Positions 35,966 to 44,943 of a stretch of DNA of 64,000 nucleotides are shown in pieces. Source of the DNA: Bacteroidales bacterium (GTDB lineage Bacteria > Bacteroidota > Bacteroidia > Bacteroidales > Lentimicrobiaceae); NCBI GenBank assembly GCA_024636955.1, contig JAGXGB010000057.1:1-64000 (forward strand). The letters run 5' to 3'. A model generated the notes under the pieces. The model did no database searches. It was not told the origin of the DNA and saw only the letters and a list, made by a program, of their open reading frames with translations. Numbering within the stretch: the first letter of the stretch is position 1; each line of letters opens with the position of its first letter. The translations under genes and the position numbers were made by a program.

Positions 35966-36211
35966 ATGAGAACCCACGATGATGACCCCGTTCAAGTATT
36001 TGCCGGGAGTATGCTGCAGGCAGGCTTTGTAAAAAGTCTACTTGAAGATGCTGACATTGATGCCTATTTCAGGGATGGCATTATTGGAACTCTTGCGCCC
36101 TGGTGGTCTGATCCAGGGGGTGCAGGTGCCGTGAAAGTTTATGTATCAGCATCTGATCAGGAGAAAGCAAAGGCTATAGTTGAAGGGTATATTAAAACCC
36201 TCAATGAGTAA
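35966..36211 (+). CDS. DUF2007 small protein
   Basis: This 81-residue protein matches the DUF2007 (putative signal-transducing) family: VQVFAGSMLQAGFVKSLLEDADIDAYF at the start and VKVYVSASDQEKAKAIVEGY at the end form the usual beta-alpha-beta pattern. The biological role is unknown. It is divergent from serS and is followed by a strong terminator. Confidence 0.8.
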   Translation: MRTHDDDPVQVFAGSMLQAGFVKSLLEDADIDAYFRDGIIGTLAPWWSDPGGAGAVKVYVSASDQEKAKAIVEGYIKTLNE

Positions 36212-36214
36212 TAA

Positions 36215-36248
36215 GTAAAAAAAGCACCTTTAAGGGTGCTTTTTTTTG
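36215..36248. terminator. Bidirectional intrinsic terminator
   Basis: AAAGCACC and GGTGCTTT pair around a short TTTAAG loop (about 36221-36242), flanked by A-runs on the left and T-runs on the right. It lies between the convergent DUF2007 and subtilase genes and should stop both. Confidence 0.9.
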
Positions 36249-36263
36249 CATCATGCGCTAAAT

Positions 36264-38939
36264 TTATCTTTCAGTAAGAACAACCTTAGCTGATAATATT
36301 TGTGTGCCGTTTTTCATAACCCTTACAAGGTAAAGGCCGGGTACCAGGTTATGAGTGGCAATTTCATGAAGGGTAGTACCTTCCTGAAGCATTGCACGGT
36401 AAACAACTTTTCCACGAGTGTTTACTATTTCAGCTACAGAGTTTTGTGTTATACCATCAAGCTTTATGTTGATCATGTCAGTAGCCGGATTAGGGAATAC
36501 TGATATACCTTCGTTGCTTTTAGGTGCATTTACTGATACACTGTTAACGATCTCAATGTTATCAACAAACACATTATCACCTTCTCCCTGCACCTTGTCA
36601 GAAAACCTGTTGCAGGCCTGCAAGGTAACATCGAAGATCAGCCCTGCAAATGGAGTAAGATCAAATTCAACTCTTTGCCATGGGTCAGCACCTGCAGTTA
36701 GCGGGTTAAAATTTGTTCTGCCCTCAAAATCTGACACAGGAACACCGTTTACCAGCACCCTGAACCATGAATACTTATCGCCCAAACTGTATGTTTGACG
36801 GAGATCAAAAGCCAGCTTAACATTTGTAAATGTTCTTGCATCAACCCCACATAAGTAAGCTTCGCTCATAAAGGTTGGGTTTTCAGTCCACACTTGTTCA
36901 GGTGTGCCTGTTGTTGGATGACCTTTCCATCCTGTAGGTATCGGGTCGCCATGGAAGTGTAAACCTTTCATACTGTTATTAGCAGCTCGGAAATCAACCG
37001 CTGTTTGGGATTTTGTACTATCCCATAAGATGAAGTATCCTGAAGTGCCATCTTCAAGGTCAAGTGTATAAGGGGGTGCTATACCGCTAACATTAATTGC
37101 ATTAGTATATACCCTGGTTCCTGTCCCATTCTGATTGGTTGCTGATAAAGTAACATGGTAATGACCCTGCATCAGGAATGAGACTTCAGGACTCTGAGAT
37201 GTTGCATTAGTGCCGTTAACATATTCAAAAGTTGAAGGCTCTATTATCCACGCCCATGAATTTGGCTCATAAAGTGAACTGTCGCTCAGTATTACAGTTT
37301 GGGCAATACAGGGAACACTGTCAGATATTGTTATGAATACATAAGGTATAGGAGATGTAGTTACCTGAATGTAATCGGTGAGAGTTAATGTACTTATGCC
37401 AAACTGATTGGTAACAGAAAGCGTTACATCATAATTACCGGGTTCATGATAAAATATATTTTCAGGATTAACCTCACTTGAGGTTGATGGAGTTGCACCT
37501 TCAAAGTTCCATAACCAAGTTGATGGAACACCTGTTGCAAGACTTTCAAAATCAATAGCTGTTCCCGGTACAATAATGTTTACCGGGGTAGTGAATGCTG
37601 CTGTTGGTTCAAATGGCGTTGATGTAACTGCAGCAAAAGCATTAACTCTTCCTGCACCAAGCATCCCGTTGTATGTAGGATTTTGAACTGAGATATCATC
37701 GCTAGTAGTTTTAAGAATATTTTCAACTTCAGTAGGTGTTAAATCGGGGTTCATTGAAAGCACCAGGGCTGCAACTCCTGCAACAACAGGGCTGGCCATT
37801 GAAGTACCTATATAAGAATCGAAATTTCCCATCGTGCCTGAGCTGTATGTAGTACTTAATACACCTGAAGGACCAGGAGACGCAACTCCACCGGGACTTG
37901 AAATATCTATTGTAGTGCTGTAATTTGAGAAATTGCTTTTGGCATCATTATAATCAATTGAGGCAACAGATATAACATTCTGAAAAGCAGATGGGTAATG
38001 AGGTGCTGAAACATTGTCGTTTCCAGCTGCTGCAATCAATACTACACCCATAGCGCTGATAGTATTAATAATATTCTGGTTGGTTTGCGAATAGTTTGAA
38101 CCTCCCCACGACATGTTAATTACGTCTGCACCATTGTTAGCTGCCCACTGTATACCCTGATAACCGCCACTTATTGAGCGTGGGGTTGAATTGTTGGCGG
38201 CTTTTACCGCAATCAGGTTTACATTGAAACCAATGGAAGCAACCCCAATATTGTTATCGCTGGCTCCACCAACCAAACCTGCAACATGCGTACCATGTGA
38301 CCATTCACCAGGGTCACCTGTTCCCGGAGGATTAGAACTGTTGATACCATAAATAACATCGCGTTGAGCCACTATTTTTCCGGCCAGATCAGGATGATCA
38401 GCCCATACGGCATTATCAACTATACCAACCAAAACATCAGGATTGCCTGTTGTAATGTCCCATGCAAGTTCTGCCTGTATAAGTTCCAAATGCCAGTTCC
38501 AGTTCTGCGGCCCATTGTAAAGTCGGTACAAAGAATCATTTGGCAAGTAGCTAACTTTGTCGAGAGGTACTTTTTCTGCATATTCAAGTGCAGGGTCTTT
38601 TTTCAGTTTTTCTATAATCTGCTCTATGAGTTGGTAATCTGCTATCTCAAGCATAAGAGTCCTAAGTAGCTTGGCGTCGTTGTTGATATAAAAGGGCCTG
38701 CTGAGGCCTGTGATGTTGTATTCTGAAGCAAGCCTGCTGATTACCGGAACTGAGCTGATAGCTACATTGTTATCCTCATCAACTGTGTAAGTAATGCTTT
38801 CAGTATCTTTGAACTTCAGATAGATCTTTCCATCCTGGAAGTCATCGCTGAAAGTTTGTGCTGTTGCTGATGCCATCATTATTAAGGAAAAGCATAGCAC
38901 AGCTATTGCAGGAGCGATCCTGTAGTAGTAATATTTCAT
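36264..38939 (-). CDS. Secreted subtilisin-like protease with PKD domains and T9SS tail
   Basis: An 891-residue exported serine peptidase of family S8. Order: signal peptide (1-28), propeptide-like region, catalytic domain with Asp175 (VGIVDNAV), His215 (WSHGTHVAGL) and Ser380 (YIGTSMASPVVAG). Two PKD-like domains follow (about 445-530 and 535-620, with WLWNFEGATPSTSS and VSFLMQGHYHVTLSATN), then a jelly-roll-like region. The C-terminus is a T9SS sorting domain (SVFPNPATDMINI, then GLYLVRVMKNG). It should be carried across the outer membrane by the type IX system and attached or released. A TATATTTG -7 element lies upstream. Confidence 0.95.
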   Translation of the reverse strand: MKYYYYRIAPAIAVLCFSLIMMASATAQTFSDDFQDGKIYLKFKDTESITYTVDEDNNVAISSVPVISRLASEYNITGLSRPFYINNDAKLLRTLMLEIADYQLIEQIIEKLKKDPALEYAEKVPLDKVSYLPNDSLYRLYNGPQNWNWHLELIQAELAWDITTGNPDVLVGIVDNAVWADHPDLAGKIVAQRDVIYGINSSNPPGTGDPGEWSHGTHVAGLVGGASDNNIGVASIGFNVNLIAVKAANNSTPRSISGGYQGIQWAANNGADVINMSWGGSNYSQTNQNIINTISAMGVVLIAAAGNDNVSAPHYPSAFQNVISVASIDYNDAKSNFSNYSTTIDISSPGGVASPGPSGVLSTTYSSGTMGNFDSYIGTSMASPVVAGVAALVLSMNPDLTPTEVENILKTTSDDISVQNPTYNGMLGAGRVNAFAAVTSTPFEPTAAFTTPVNIIVPGTAIDFESLATGVPSTWLWNFEGATPSTSSEVNPENIFYHEPGNYDVTLSVTNQFGISTLTLTDYIQVTTSPIPYVFITISDSVPCIAQTVILSDSSLYEPNSWAWIIEPSTFEYVNGTNATSQSPEVSFLMQGHYHVTLSATNQNGTGTRVYTNAINVSGIAPPYTLDLEDGTSGYFILWDSTKSQTAVDFRAANNSMKGLHFHGDPIPTGWKGHPTTGTPEQVWTENPTFMSEAYLCGVDARTFTNVKLAFDLRQTYSLGDKYSWFRVLVNGVPVSDFEGRTNFNPLTAGADPWQRVEFDLTPFAGLIFDVTLQACNRFSDKVQGEGDNVFVDNIEIVNSVSVNAPKSNEGISVFPNPATDMINIKLDGITQNSVAEIVNTRGKVVYRAMLQEGTTLHEIATHNLVPGLYLVRVMKNGTQILSAKVVLTER

Positions 38940-38969
38940 ATTTTAATGTTTGAGATTGTGCTTATGGCA

Positions 38970-38977
38970 CAAATATA
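38970..38977 (-). promoter_or_regulatory. -7 element upstream of the subtilase gene
   Basis: Minus-strand TATATTTG, a full TAnnTTTG match, lies 31 bases before the start. A clear -33 is not seen. Confidence 0.5.
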
Positions 38978-39075
38978 GACAATACACGGTTCGGTTGTGT
39001 ATTTAAAAAGTTAAAAATGTGTTAATTACATCTTAATAAACACATCAGGATGAGATATGTTGACTCAATGAAAGG

Positions 39076-39133
39076 GAATTTTTTTAAGAAGACGAAACTT
39101 CATCCAATTTTTTTAAGAAGATGAAACTTCATC
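39076..39133. repeat. Tandem 29-bp duplication at the 3' end of a small gene
   Basis: Two nearly identical 29-base units lie head to tail (about 39076-39104 and 39105-39133), each with a T-run, AAGAAG and GAAACTTCATCC, differing at one base. The right copy encodes the last residues (WDEVSSS) and stop of the gene at 39113-39403; the left copy lies just beyond the stop. Confidence 0.65.
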
Positions 39134-39403
39134 CCATTGGATAATCTCTTTCAGAAGATGATATCGTTGTGTGCAGGTAAGGTTTTTAATCTTTTGGAGA
39201 AGCTCTGATGGCACTGCATTACATGCAGAGATACCACCAAACTGTTTCTCGAATTCTTCAAGCTCGTTTTGTAAACCGTGGGGTGTATAAACTCTAACTC
39301 CTCCAGCGGGTTCAAGGCACTTTTTAATTGCTGTGAGTTCAGCATCAGTAAAGCCGCCCAGCCTCATTACCTCTGTTGGGGCATAATCAGATTGTGCTAT
39401 CAT
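39113..39403 (-). CDS. Hypothetical small protein
   Basis: A 96-residue protein that I do not recognise. It has no signal peptide or membrane segment and looks like a compact helical cytoplasmic protein (GGFTDAELTAIKKCLEP, LQNELEEFEKQFGG, LLQKIKNLTCTQRYHLLKEI) with three Cys. The reading frame is coherent and codon use looks normal. Its 3' end overlaps a tandem repeat. It stands alone between the subtilase and the SDR gene. Confidence 0.5.
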   Translation of the reverse strand: MIAQSDYAPTEVMRLGGFTDAELTAIKKCLEPAGGVRVYTPHGLQNELEEFEKQFGGISACNAVPSELLQKIKNLTCTQRYHLLKEIIQWDEVSSS

Positions 39404-39468
39404 AACATATGGTAGTTTGATCGCATAAAGTTAAGCAGTATTCCAATATCCGTAACAATAAAAAACTA

Positions 39469-40473
39469 TTATTCTTTATACTGGTTTTTCTCTTCTTTGA
39501 TCCTTTCTCTCACTCCATCACTCACACCTGTTCCGGCTTCCATTGGCCTATGCAGTGCTCCTGACGTATCTTCTGCAGGTGGTGCGGTTGCATACTGGTA
39601 GTTGTAATTCATGTTGGCAGACCACTCACGCGTAAAGCGGGGGAAAAAACGGTGCGACAGACTAGATAAGGAGGATTTCCAACCAACCGACACTTCTCCG
39701 CGACCTCTATGGGCTGCGGAAATAATTGCTTTTACAACCTTGTCAGGTTGATCAATTGCTGCCTTACGGGGAGTACCGCCACTGTAGTTAGCTGCATGAC
39801 GCCACCACGGAGTGTCAACTCCCCAAGGTTCAACAGTTACAATTCGTATTTCCGAATACCCTGAAAGACGTAACTCCTGATTGATTGACTGACCAATACT
39901 CCTTACAGCCGCTTTAGTTGCGGAATAAGCCGCCTGGAATGCCATGGGTACTTCACTATCGCTCGAACCTACATTAATAACTGCTCCATAACCTTGTTCA
40001 ACAAAAATATTCAAGGCAGTATACGTTCCGAATAGAATTCCTTTAAAATTTACATCAACAAGGCGCTCCTGATCTTCAAGAGGTGTTTCCCAGAAACGGC
40101 CTATCATGCCCACACCTGTATCATTTATCCATACATCTATAGAACCGTACTCATCGCGTGTCGCTGCTGCCAGATTTCGAATGTCATCATAATTGCTGAT
40201 ATCAGTAGTAACTATCAGTGCCTGTCCCCCGGCATGCCTGATTTCAGCTGCAACTTCGCGCAGTAACTCAGTCCTTCGAGCTGCAAGCACAACGTTAGCC
40301 TTGTATTTACCAAGCTTAATTGCAACTCCCCTGCCAATTCCACTTGAGGCACCTATCACAACAAAGGTCTTGCCTTCCAGAAGCTTGTTTTCTTCTTCTT
40401 GTATTCTTGAGCGAACAAAATTAGCGGTAATAATACCTGCTCCAATTGTTAATGCGAGTCTGAATAGGTTCAT
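39469..40473 (-). CDS. SDR-family oxidoreductase with N-terminal anchor
   Basis: A short-chain dehydrogenase with TFVVIGASSGIGRGVA (about 36-51), INDTGVGM, VINVGSSDSEV (catalytic Ser) and YSATKAA (Tyr and Lys). A hydrophobic stretch at residues 3-18 before the Rossmann fold may tether it to the membrane. The C-terminal 60 residues (KSSLSSLSHRFFPRFTREW) are the extension often seen in this SDR subgroup. The substrate is unknown. Confidence 0.85.
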   Translation of the reverse strand: MNLFRLALTIGAGIITANFVRSRIQEEENKLLEGKTFVVIGASSGIGRGVAIKLGKYKANVVLAARRTELLREVAAEIRHAGGQALIVTTDISNYDDIRNLAAATRDEYGSIDVWINDTGVGMIGRFWETPLEDQERLVDVNFKGILFGTYTALNIFVEQGYGAVINVGSSDSEVPMAFQAAYSATKAAVRSIGQSINQELRLSGYSEIRIVTVEPWGVDTPWWRHAANYSGGTPRKAAIDQPDKVVKAIISAAHRGRGEVSVGWKSSLSSLSHRFFPRFTREWSANMNYNYQYATAPPAEDTSGALHRPMEAGTGVSDGVRERIKEEKNQYKE

Positions 40474-40530
40474 AATAAATGTTTTACAGAAAAACCCCGC
40501 GCTTTGGCTATTTGTTCACCAGGAAGATAC

Positions 40531-40561
40531 TTTGAACAGATATAAAAACATTATAAATTTG
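40531..40561 (+). promoter_or_regulatory. Bacteroidota promoter: TTTG-N19-TAAATTTG
   Basis: TTTG at 40531-40534 and TAAATTTG at 40554-40561 are separated by exactly 19 bases, the canonical -33/-7 arrangement of this phylum. The start codon at 40611 lies about 50 bases downstream. Confidence 0.75.
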
Positions 40562-40610
40562 GTGCTTCGAAATGTTATGCCATCTGTAACTACTTACTCA
40601 GCAATAAAAT

Positions 40611-41048
40611 ATGAAGCACACAAAATGTTCATGGTGCAATAAACTCTTACCCGGGGAGGAGTTACAGCAATCTATCCTGCAAAGTTCTCAAAATAAGATC
40701 GCTTACAGAATGTGTAGTGATAAATGCCTGAAGCAAACAGAGCAATTTGTTAGATACATAGATTCCTACGGTAAACGATTTCTGATAATGATAGGTGTGG
40801 TGGTGTTTGCCTATATAATACTTACTGTACTTTCTATATTATTGAAGAGTGACATAATGTTTGCTGTTGCACTTGCAGTCCCAACATTTTTGCTGGGTGT
40901 TACAATGTACAAATACCCTTTCGCAACGCCTGAAACAGTTGAATATTGGGGTTTTAGAAAAAGTATACGGGTTGTTAGAATGCTTGGGATAATTATTATG
41001 ATTGCCGGATTCACAGCGCTTATAATTGCCGGGTTTATGCTGTTATGA
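40611..41048 (+). CDS. Membrane protein with a zinc-ribbon-like N-terminus
   Basis: A 145-residue protein. The first 40 residues carry a CxxC pair (Cys6, Cys9) and a CxxxC pair (Cys35, Cys39), a likely metal site on the cytoplasmic side. Three hydrophobic segments follow (about 54-77, 82-101 and 126-145). I do not recognise a family with known function. A canonical promoter directly precedes it. Confidence 0.7.
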   Translation: MKHTKCSWCNKLLPGEELQQSILQSSQNKIAYRMCSDKCLKQTEQFVRYIDSYGKRFLIMIGVVVFAYIILTVLSILLKSDIMFAVALAVPTFLLGVTMYKYPFATPETVEYWGFRKSIRVVRMLGIIIMIAGFTALIIAGFMLL

Positions 41049-41109
41049 TGAGAGCATCCGTATACAAACACTAATAAACCACATTGACTAACCATAAAAA
41101 CATTTTAAA

Positions 41110-41668
41110 ATGTTGTATATCAAACAAATGATTTTATTGATGGTAATCACCATTCCTATGGTTGCCTATAATCAGAATCAGGCGAAAAGTGATTATAGGA
41201 AGCGTTCTGATTTTCCTGTTGATAATCCGAGGCCCTATTTTGGTTTTTTATTAGCATTTAAGGGTGATATACTTCCTATGGATTATGACAATTACAAATC
41301 AGTGCTGGGTAGTTATAATACTGATTCGCTCAGTTCAATTGATGGAACAGGAAGGTTAGAGATTGGTCTCCTTGCTAAGAAACACTATTTTGGATCTTGA
41401 TCTAAGATTTATACAGCCAATAGGTTACTTAGGAATTGATATTTCCTATAAATTTTATGGCACGAAACTTCACCAATACACAACTTTTGGATTATATGCA
41501 GGACATGTTTTTAAGATAGTTCCTAATCCAGACTTATATTCACGGCAAACCCGGCTAAATCAATCCCGGCCGATTGATATAAGTAGTTTCAGCGGTGGTA
41601 TTTATGTGGCAACTAATTTTGACATATACTCAAGGATTACATTGAAAGACCCAAAGAGTAGTTGGTAA
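41110..41668 (+). pseudogene. Frameshifted secreted/outer-membrane protein gene
   Basis: The first part (41110-41400) starts with a signal-peptide-like sequence (ILLMVITIPMVAYNQN) and ends GLLAKKHYFGS at a TGA. The next frame continues at once with LDLRFIQPIGYLGIDISYKFYGT and reaches a stop at 41668. The two halves together read like one beta-strand-rich exported protein of about 185 residues, with aromatic-rich strands as in small outer-membrane proteins. A one-base insertion or two-base loss near 41390-41400 would join them. This could be a true pseudogene or a sequencing error. No family is recognised. Confidence 0.6.
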
Positions 41669-41675
41669 GTTATCA

Positions 41676-42806
41676 TCAGAGTATCGTCTCTGGTGTGTGT
41701 TCTTTTTTGTCAAGGTCTTTTTGCTTTTCTTCAATTATTGGCTGCAGGTAATCGGGCGAAATAAAGCCTTTTGACATTGCATGTTTAGCTGCAGCCTCTG
41801 TGTCCTTTACAAGAATCATTTCAACCTTGAACTCACTATTTATGTGTTCAGAAATAGTTTTTATACTCGCAATGTTCGCTTCAATACCAATATCCCTTAT
41901 ATAGATGGACAGAACTCTGCCGGGAAACAACTTTACTATTTCCGAATAGATTTCAGGGTCATGCTGACCGCTGTCGCCAATTAAGATAAATTGCATCTGT
42001 GGAAATGTGGTGAACAAATGGTGAAGCACCTCCAACTTGTGGTTTTTATTTACGGTCCTGATTTTTGATAAACGCATCAGGTTTATCTTCATTTCACGCA
42101 GAAACAAAGGCCCTTTGGGTATACGGTTGAATTGTATGAACTCATACAGCAGGTCAAACAGATTCCATTCACTATTTGACACATAAAACAATGGGTTGAA
42201 TCCATTAATGGTTGTTCCTCTTTGGAGTGCATGATAAAATGCCGATACACCTTCAAAGGGCATACGGGTGTGGGCATTATTAAAAAGCATCAGCCTGAGC
42301 TTCATGATTTTTTGTGTGGCATACGACACAAGTATTGTATCATCAATGTCGGATATAATCCCATATTGCGGGTTGCCATTCACAATCATTACTTCTGCTT
42401 CAACTGCATCGGGAACGTTGGGATATTCATCTGACCGTATACAACTTATCGTTGCTTTACGCCATATCTCGCCAGCAATCCCTTCTCCAGCATACTCCGA
42501 CTCATCATACTGAAAATGACAACGAAATATGCCATGTTCATCGGTCACAGCTTCCTGTTTCATTCCCATATAGGTTACAGTCACTTTCACCCCTTTTAAA
42601 TCGCTGCCAATATATCGTTTGCCCATTGCCCTGATATTTTTTAATCGCGATTGTCCGGCTTCAGGCTTTGATATACCATAGTCTTCCGTAACCTCCCCAG
42701 AAATATAGGCATTGTGCTGATCGCCATACCCAATATATGGCACAATCCGGGGCAAACCTAACCACCCAAGCTTACGTTTAATAAAGTGGCTAACTGATGT
42801 TATCAT
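41676..42806 (-). CDS. App1-like phosphatidate phosphatase (DUF2183)
   Basis: The 376-residue protein has an N-terminal beta domain (about 30-140) and a C-terminal App1 catalytic domain of the HAD-like fold: DIDDTIL (Asp153/Asp155), PLFYVSNSEWNLFDLL, KGPLFLRE, LIGDSGQHDPEIY and IYIRDIG. Yeast App1 hydrolyses phosphatidic acid to diacylglycerol. The motif set is complete, so activity is likely, though the bacterial substrate is not proven. It is divergent from a lipid-kinase-like gene starting 75 bases away. Confidence 0.88.
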   Translation of the reverse strand: MITSVSHFIKRKLGWLGLPRIVPYIGYGDQHNAYISGEVTEDYGISKPEAGQSRLKNIRAMGKRYIGSDLKGVKVTVTYMGMKQEAVTDEHGIFRCHFQYDESEYAGEGIAGEIWRKATISCIRSDEYPNVPDAVEAEVMIVNGNPQYGIISDIDDTILVSYATQKIMKLRLMLFNNAHTRMPFEGVSAFYHALQRGTTINGFNPLFYVSNSEWNLFDLLYEFIQFNRIPKGPLFLREMKINLMRLSKIRTVNKNHKLEVLHHLFTTFPQMQFILIGDSGQHDPEIYSEIVKLFPGRVLSIYIRDIGIEANIASIKTISEHINSEFKVEMILVKDTEAAAKHAMSKGFISPDYLQPIIEEKQKDLDKKEHTPETIL

Positions 42807-42881
42807 ACAATGTTTGTAAACGCAATGTGATGTTGATTGTTTGCCTGAGTCACATTTGTGACGCTTTATAATTGGCAGTTT

Positions 42882-43778
42882 ATGGAAGAACGGAAGATAC
42901 TTTATGTTATAAATCAGAAATCAGGGTCATCGGACAATCACGGTGTTGAGAGCATAGTCAATAAGTCAATGAATGATAAGGCTATAGCATATGAATATTA
43001 TCATTTAACAGGTAATCATGATGAAGTTGCAATCAAAGTAAAAGTTAAAAGTTTCAAACCTCACGTGGTAGTTGCTGCAGGTGGTGATGGCACTATCAAT
43101 CTTGTAGCTTCTATAATTACCGGAACCAATATCAAATTGGGGATTATACCACTGGGATCAGCTAACGGACTGGCTGCAGAGTTAAACATCCCATCAAAAA
43201 TTGAAGAAGCAGTTAACTTAATAACCAATGGGGATGCCATGCCAATGGATATTGTTAGGATTAATGAGCAACATATTAGCCTTCACCTTAGCGATGTAGG
43301 GATAAATGCGAGAATAATAAGGGAATTTGAGAAGGAAGGTAAACGAGGTTTATGGTCATATTTCAGGCATTTCATAAAGGAGATCATTAAGCCGCAACCA
43401 AGTTTCAGATGCACTATTAATACCGGAAAAGATGTAATTAGTCATAAAGTTTACATGACCCTTATTGCCAATGGAAACAAATACAGAACAGGAGCTAATA
43501 TAAATCCCGGTGGATTAAAAGATGATGGAATATTTGAAGTGATCATGATAAGGCCATATCATAGATGGGTGGGTAGGAGTATATTGGGAGTTTTCACTGG
43601 TACATTTCATAAACAACCCAATGTGGAGGTATTCAAATGTAATTCAGCAATAATTAAAATAAGCCCTGCTCAGGAATTACAGGTAGATGGAGAGATACTT
43701 GGTAAGCAAACACAAATAAGAGCCGTCATTCATAATAACGCCATAAAAATAATTACCAACACGATTAATGTAATTTAG
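42882..43778 (+). CDS. Diacylglycerol/lipid kinase family protein
   Basis: A DAGK-catalytic-domain protein (YegS/DgkB-like), with VINQKSGSSD near the start, AAGGDGTINLVA (nucleotide loop), GIIPLGSANGLAAEL and the C-terminal QVDGEIL. It phosphorylates a lipid hydroxyl using ATP. I start at ATG 42882 (MEERKIL), which puts the conserved strand at the N-terminus; a GTG at 42858 would add eight residues. The reaction would oppose that of the divergent App1-like phosphatase. Confidence 0.88.
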   Translation: MEERKILYVINQKSGSSDNHGVESIVNKSMNDKAIAYEYYHLTGNHDEVAIKVKVKSFKPHVVVAAGGDGTINLVASIITGTNIKLGIIPLGSANGLAAELNIPSKIEEAVNLITNGDAMPMDIVRINEQHISLHLSDVGINARIIREFEKEGKRGLWSYFRHFIKEIIKPQPSFRCTINTGKDVISHKVYMTLIANGNKYRTGANINPGGLKDDGIFEVIMIRPYHRWVGRSILGVFTGTFHKQPNVEVFKCNSAIIKISPAQELQVDGEILGKQTQIRAVIHNNAIKIITNTINVI

Positions 43779-43801
43779 TGCAGTTTCAAATCAGCAGAAA
43801 C

Positions 43802-43833
43802 AAAAAAAGCCCGCTGATTAGCGGGCTTTTTTT
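43802..43833. terminator. Bidirectional intrinsic terminator
   Basis: AGCCCGCT pairs with AGCGGGCT around a four-base loop, with seven A on the left and eight T on the right. It separates the convergent lipid kinase and cytochrome c genes. Confidence 0.93.
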
Positions 43834-43846
43834 TATACTTTAAGAA

Positions 43847-44239
43847 TTATTTAGCTTTACTCAATTGCTTGATATAAGCTAATACTGAGGCTTTGTCACC
43901 TTCATCAGCAATTTTCTTTTCATAATTTGGCATTTCACCACTACCTACGAAAGAAATGTAATACAGTTCACCATCATTGTATTTCTTGAAATAATCAGCA
44001 GTGAAATTTCCAGGGAAAGTTTTCATTGCAGCAGCTTTTGGCCCATCACCTAAACCTTTAGCACCGTGGCATGACTTGCAATTTTTGTTGAAAAGTTCTT
44101 TACCAACTGCCAGGTCACCCTTTTCGGTAACTTTCATAGTTTTGTACTTTTCAGGAGCTTTCCATCCTGGTTGTTTTTGCTGAGCTGATACGCTGATGGT
44201 AAAAGCTAATCCGATAACGATAAATAATAAATTTTTCAT
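43847..44239 (-). CDS. Periplasmic c-type cytochrome
   Basis: A 130-residue exported protein (signal peptide 1-20) with one haem-binding CKSCH (Cys54, Cys57, His58) and a likely axial Met103 in GEMPNY, a class I monohaem cytochrome c. It probably shuttles electrons in the periplasm. No oxidase genes are adjacent. Confidence 0.9.
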   Translation of the reverse strand: MKNLLFIVIGLAFTISVSAQQKQPGWKAPEKYKTMKVTEKGDLAVGKELFNKNCKSCHGAKGLGDGPKAAAMKTFPGNFTADYFKKYNDGELYYISFVGSGEMPNYEKKIADEGDKASVLAYIKQLSKAK

Positions 44240-44524
44240 GGTTTTAATTGTTTTTCAATTAACAATACAATCTCTATGCCAGATTGCTTAAAATTATTGT
44301 GAGGATTTAAATTTAATTTTCTAGATGTATTAGTGTTCAACCCTGATTTTCAAAGAGCAAATGTAATAATAAAAAATGCACATAGCTGCATATCAGAAAG
44401 AGTTTATAACGATTCTAAATTACATGCTTATAAATTGTTAGTTGTGTTAACAAGTTACCTTTAGATCATAATTTTTAGTTCAAAATGACAATTATTTGTT
44501 AAGCTATTAATAAATATACATTAG

Positions 44525-44887
44525 GTGAAGAAGCCAATAAACGTTGAGGAATATATATCTTCATTCCCTTCTGAGAAGCAGGAAATAATGCAGAAGATTC
44601 GAAAGATCATTGCACAAACTGCGCCCCATGCAATTGAAACAATAAGTTATGGAATGCCGGCATACAAATCCTCAGGCCGTCCGCTAGTTTATTTTGCTGC
44701 AAATACCAAACATTTAGGATTTTACCCTGCAAGTACATCCACAGTTGACATGTTTAAACAAGCAGGTTTCAAAACAACAAAAGGGTCAGTTCATTTGCCC
44801 TACAACCAACCACTTCCTGAAGAAATGATAATTGAAGCAGTAAAGTTCAGGTTGTTAGAAAACGAAGTAAAGAATCGCCCGAAATGA
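44525..44887 (+). CDS. DUF1801 family protein
   Basis: A 120-residue cytoplasmic protein of the DUF1801/YdhG-like family: VEEYISSFPSEKQEIMQKIRKII, ISYGMPAYKSSGRPLVYFAA, HLGFYPAST and the late VHLPYNQPLPEEMI. The fold is related to the YjbR/frataxin-like group and the function is not settled. The start is a GTG at 44525 (MKKPINVEE). Confidence 0.82.
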   Translation: MKKPINVEEYISSFPSEKQEIMQKIRKIIAQTAPHAIETISYGMPAYKSSGRPLVYFAANTKHLGFYPASTSTVDMFKQAGFKTTKGSVHLPYNQPLPEEMIIEAVKFRLLENEVKNRPK

Positions 44888-44943
44888 TTTTTGGCATGAT
44901 TATGGTTATGGGGTCTTTTAAGTAAACTAAAAACCAAACTGCC

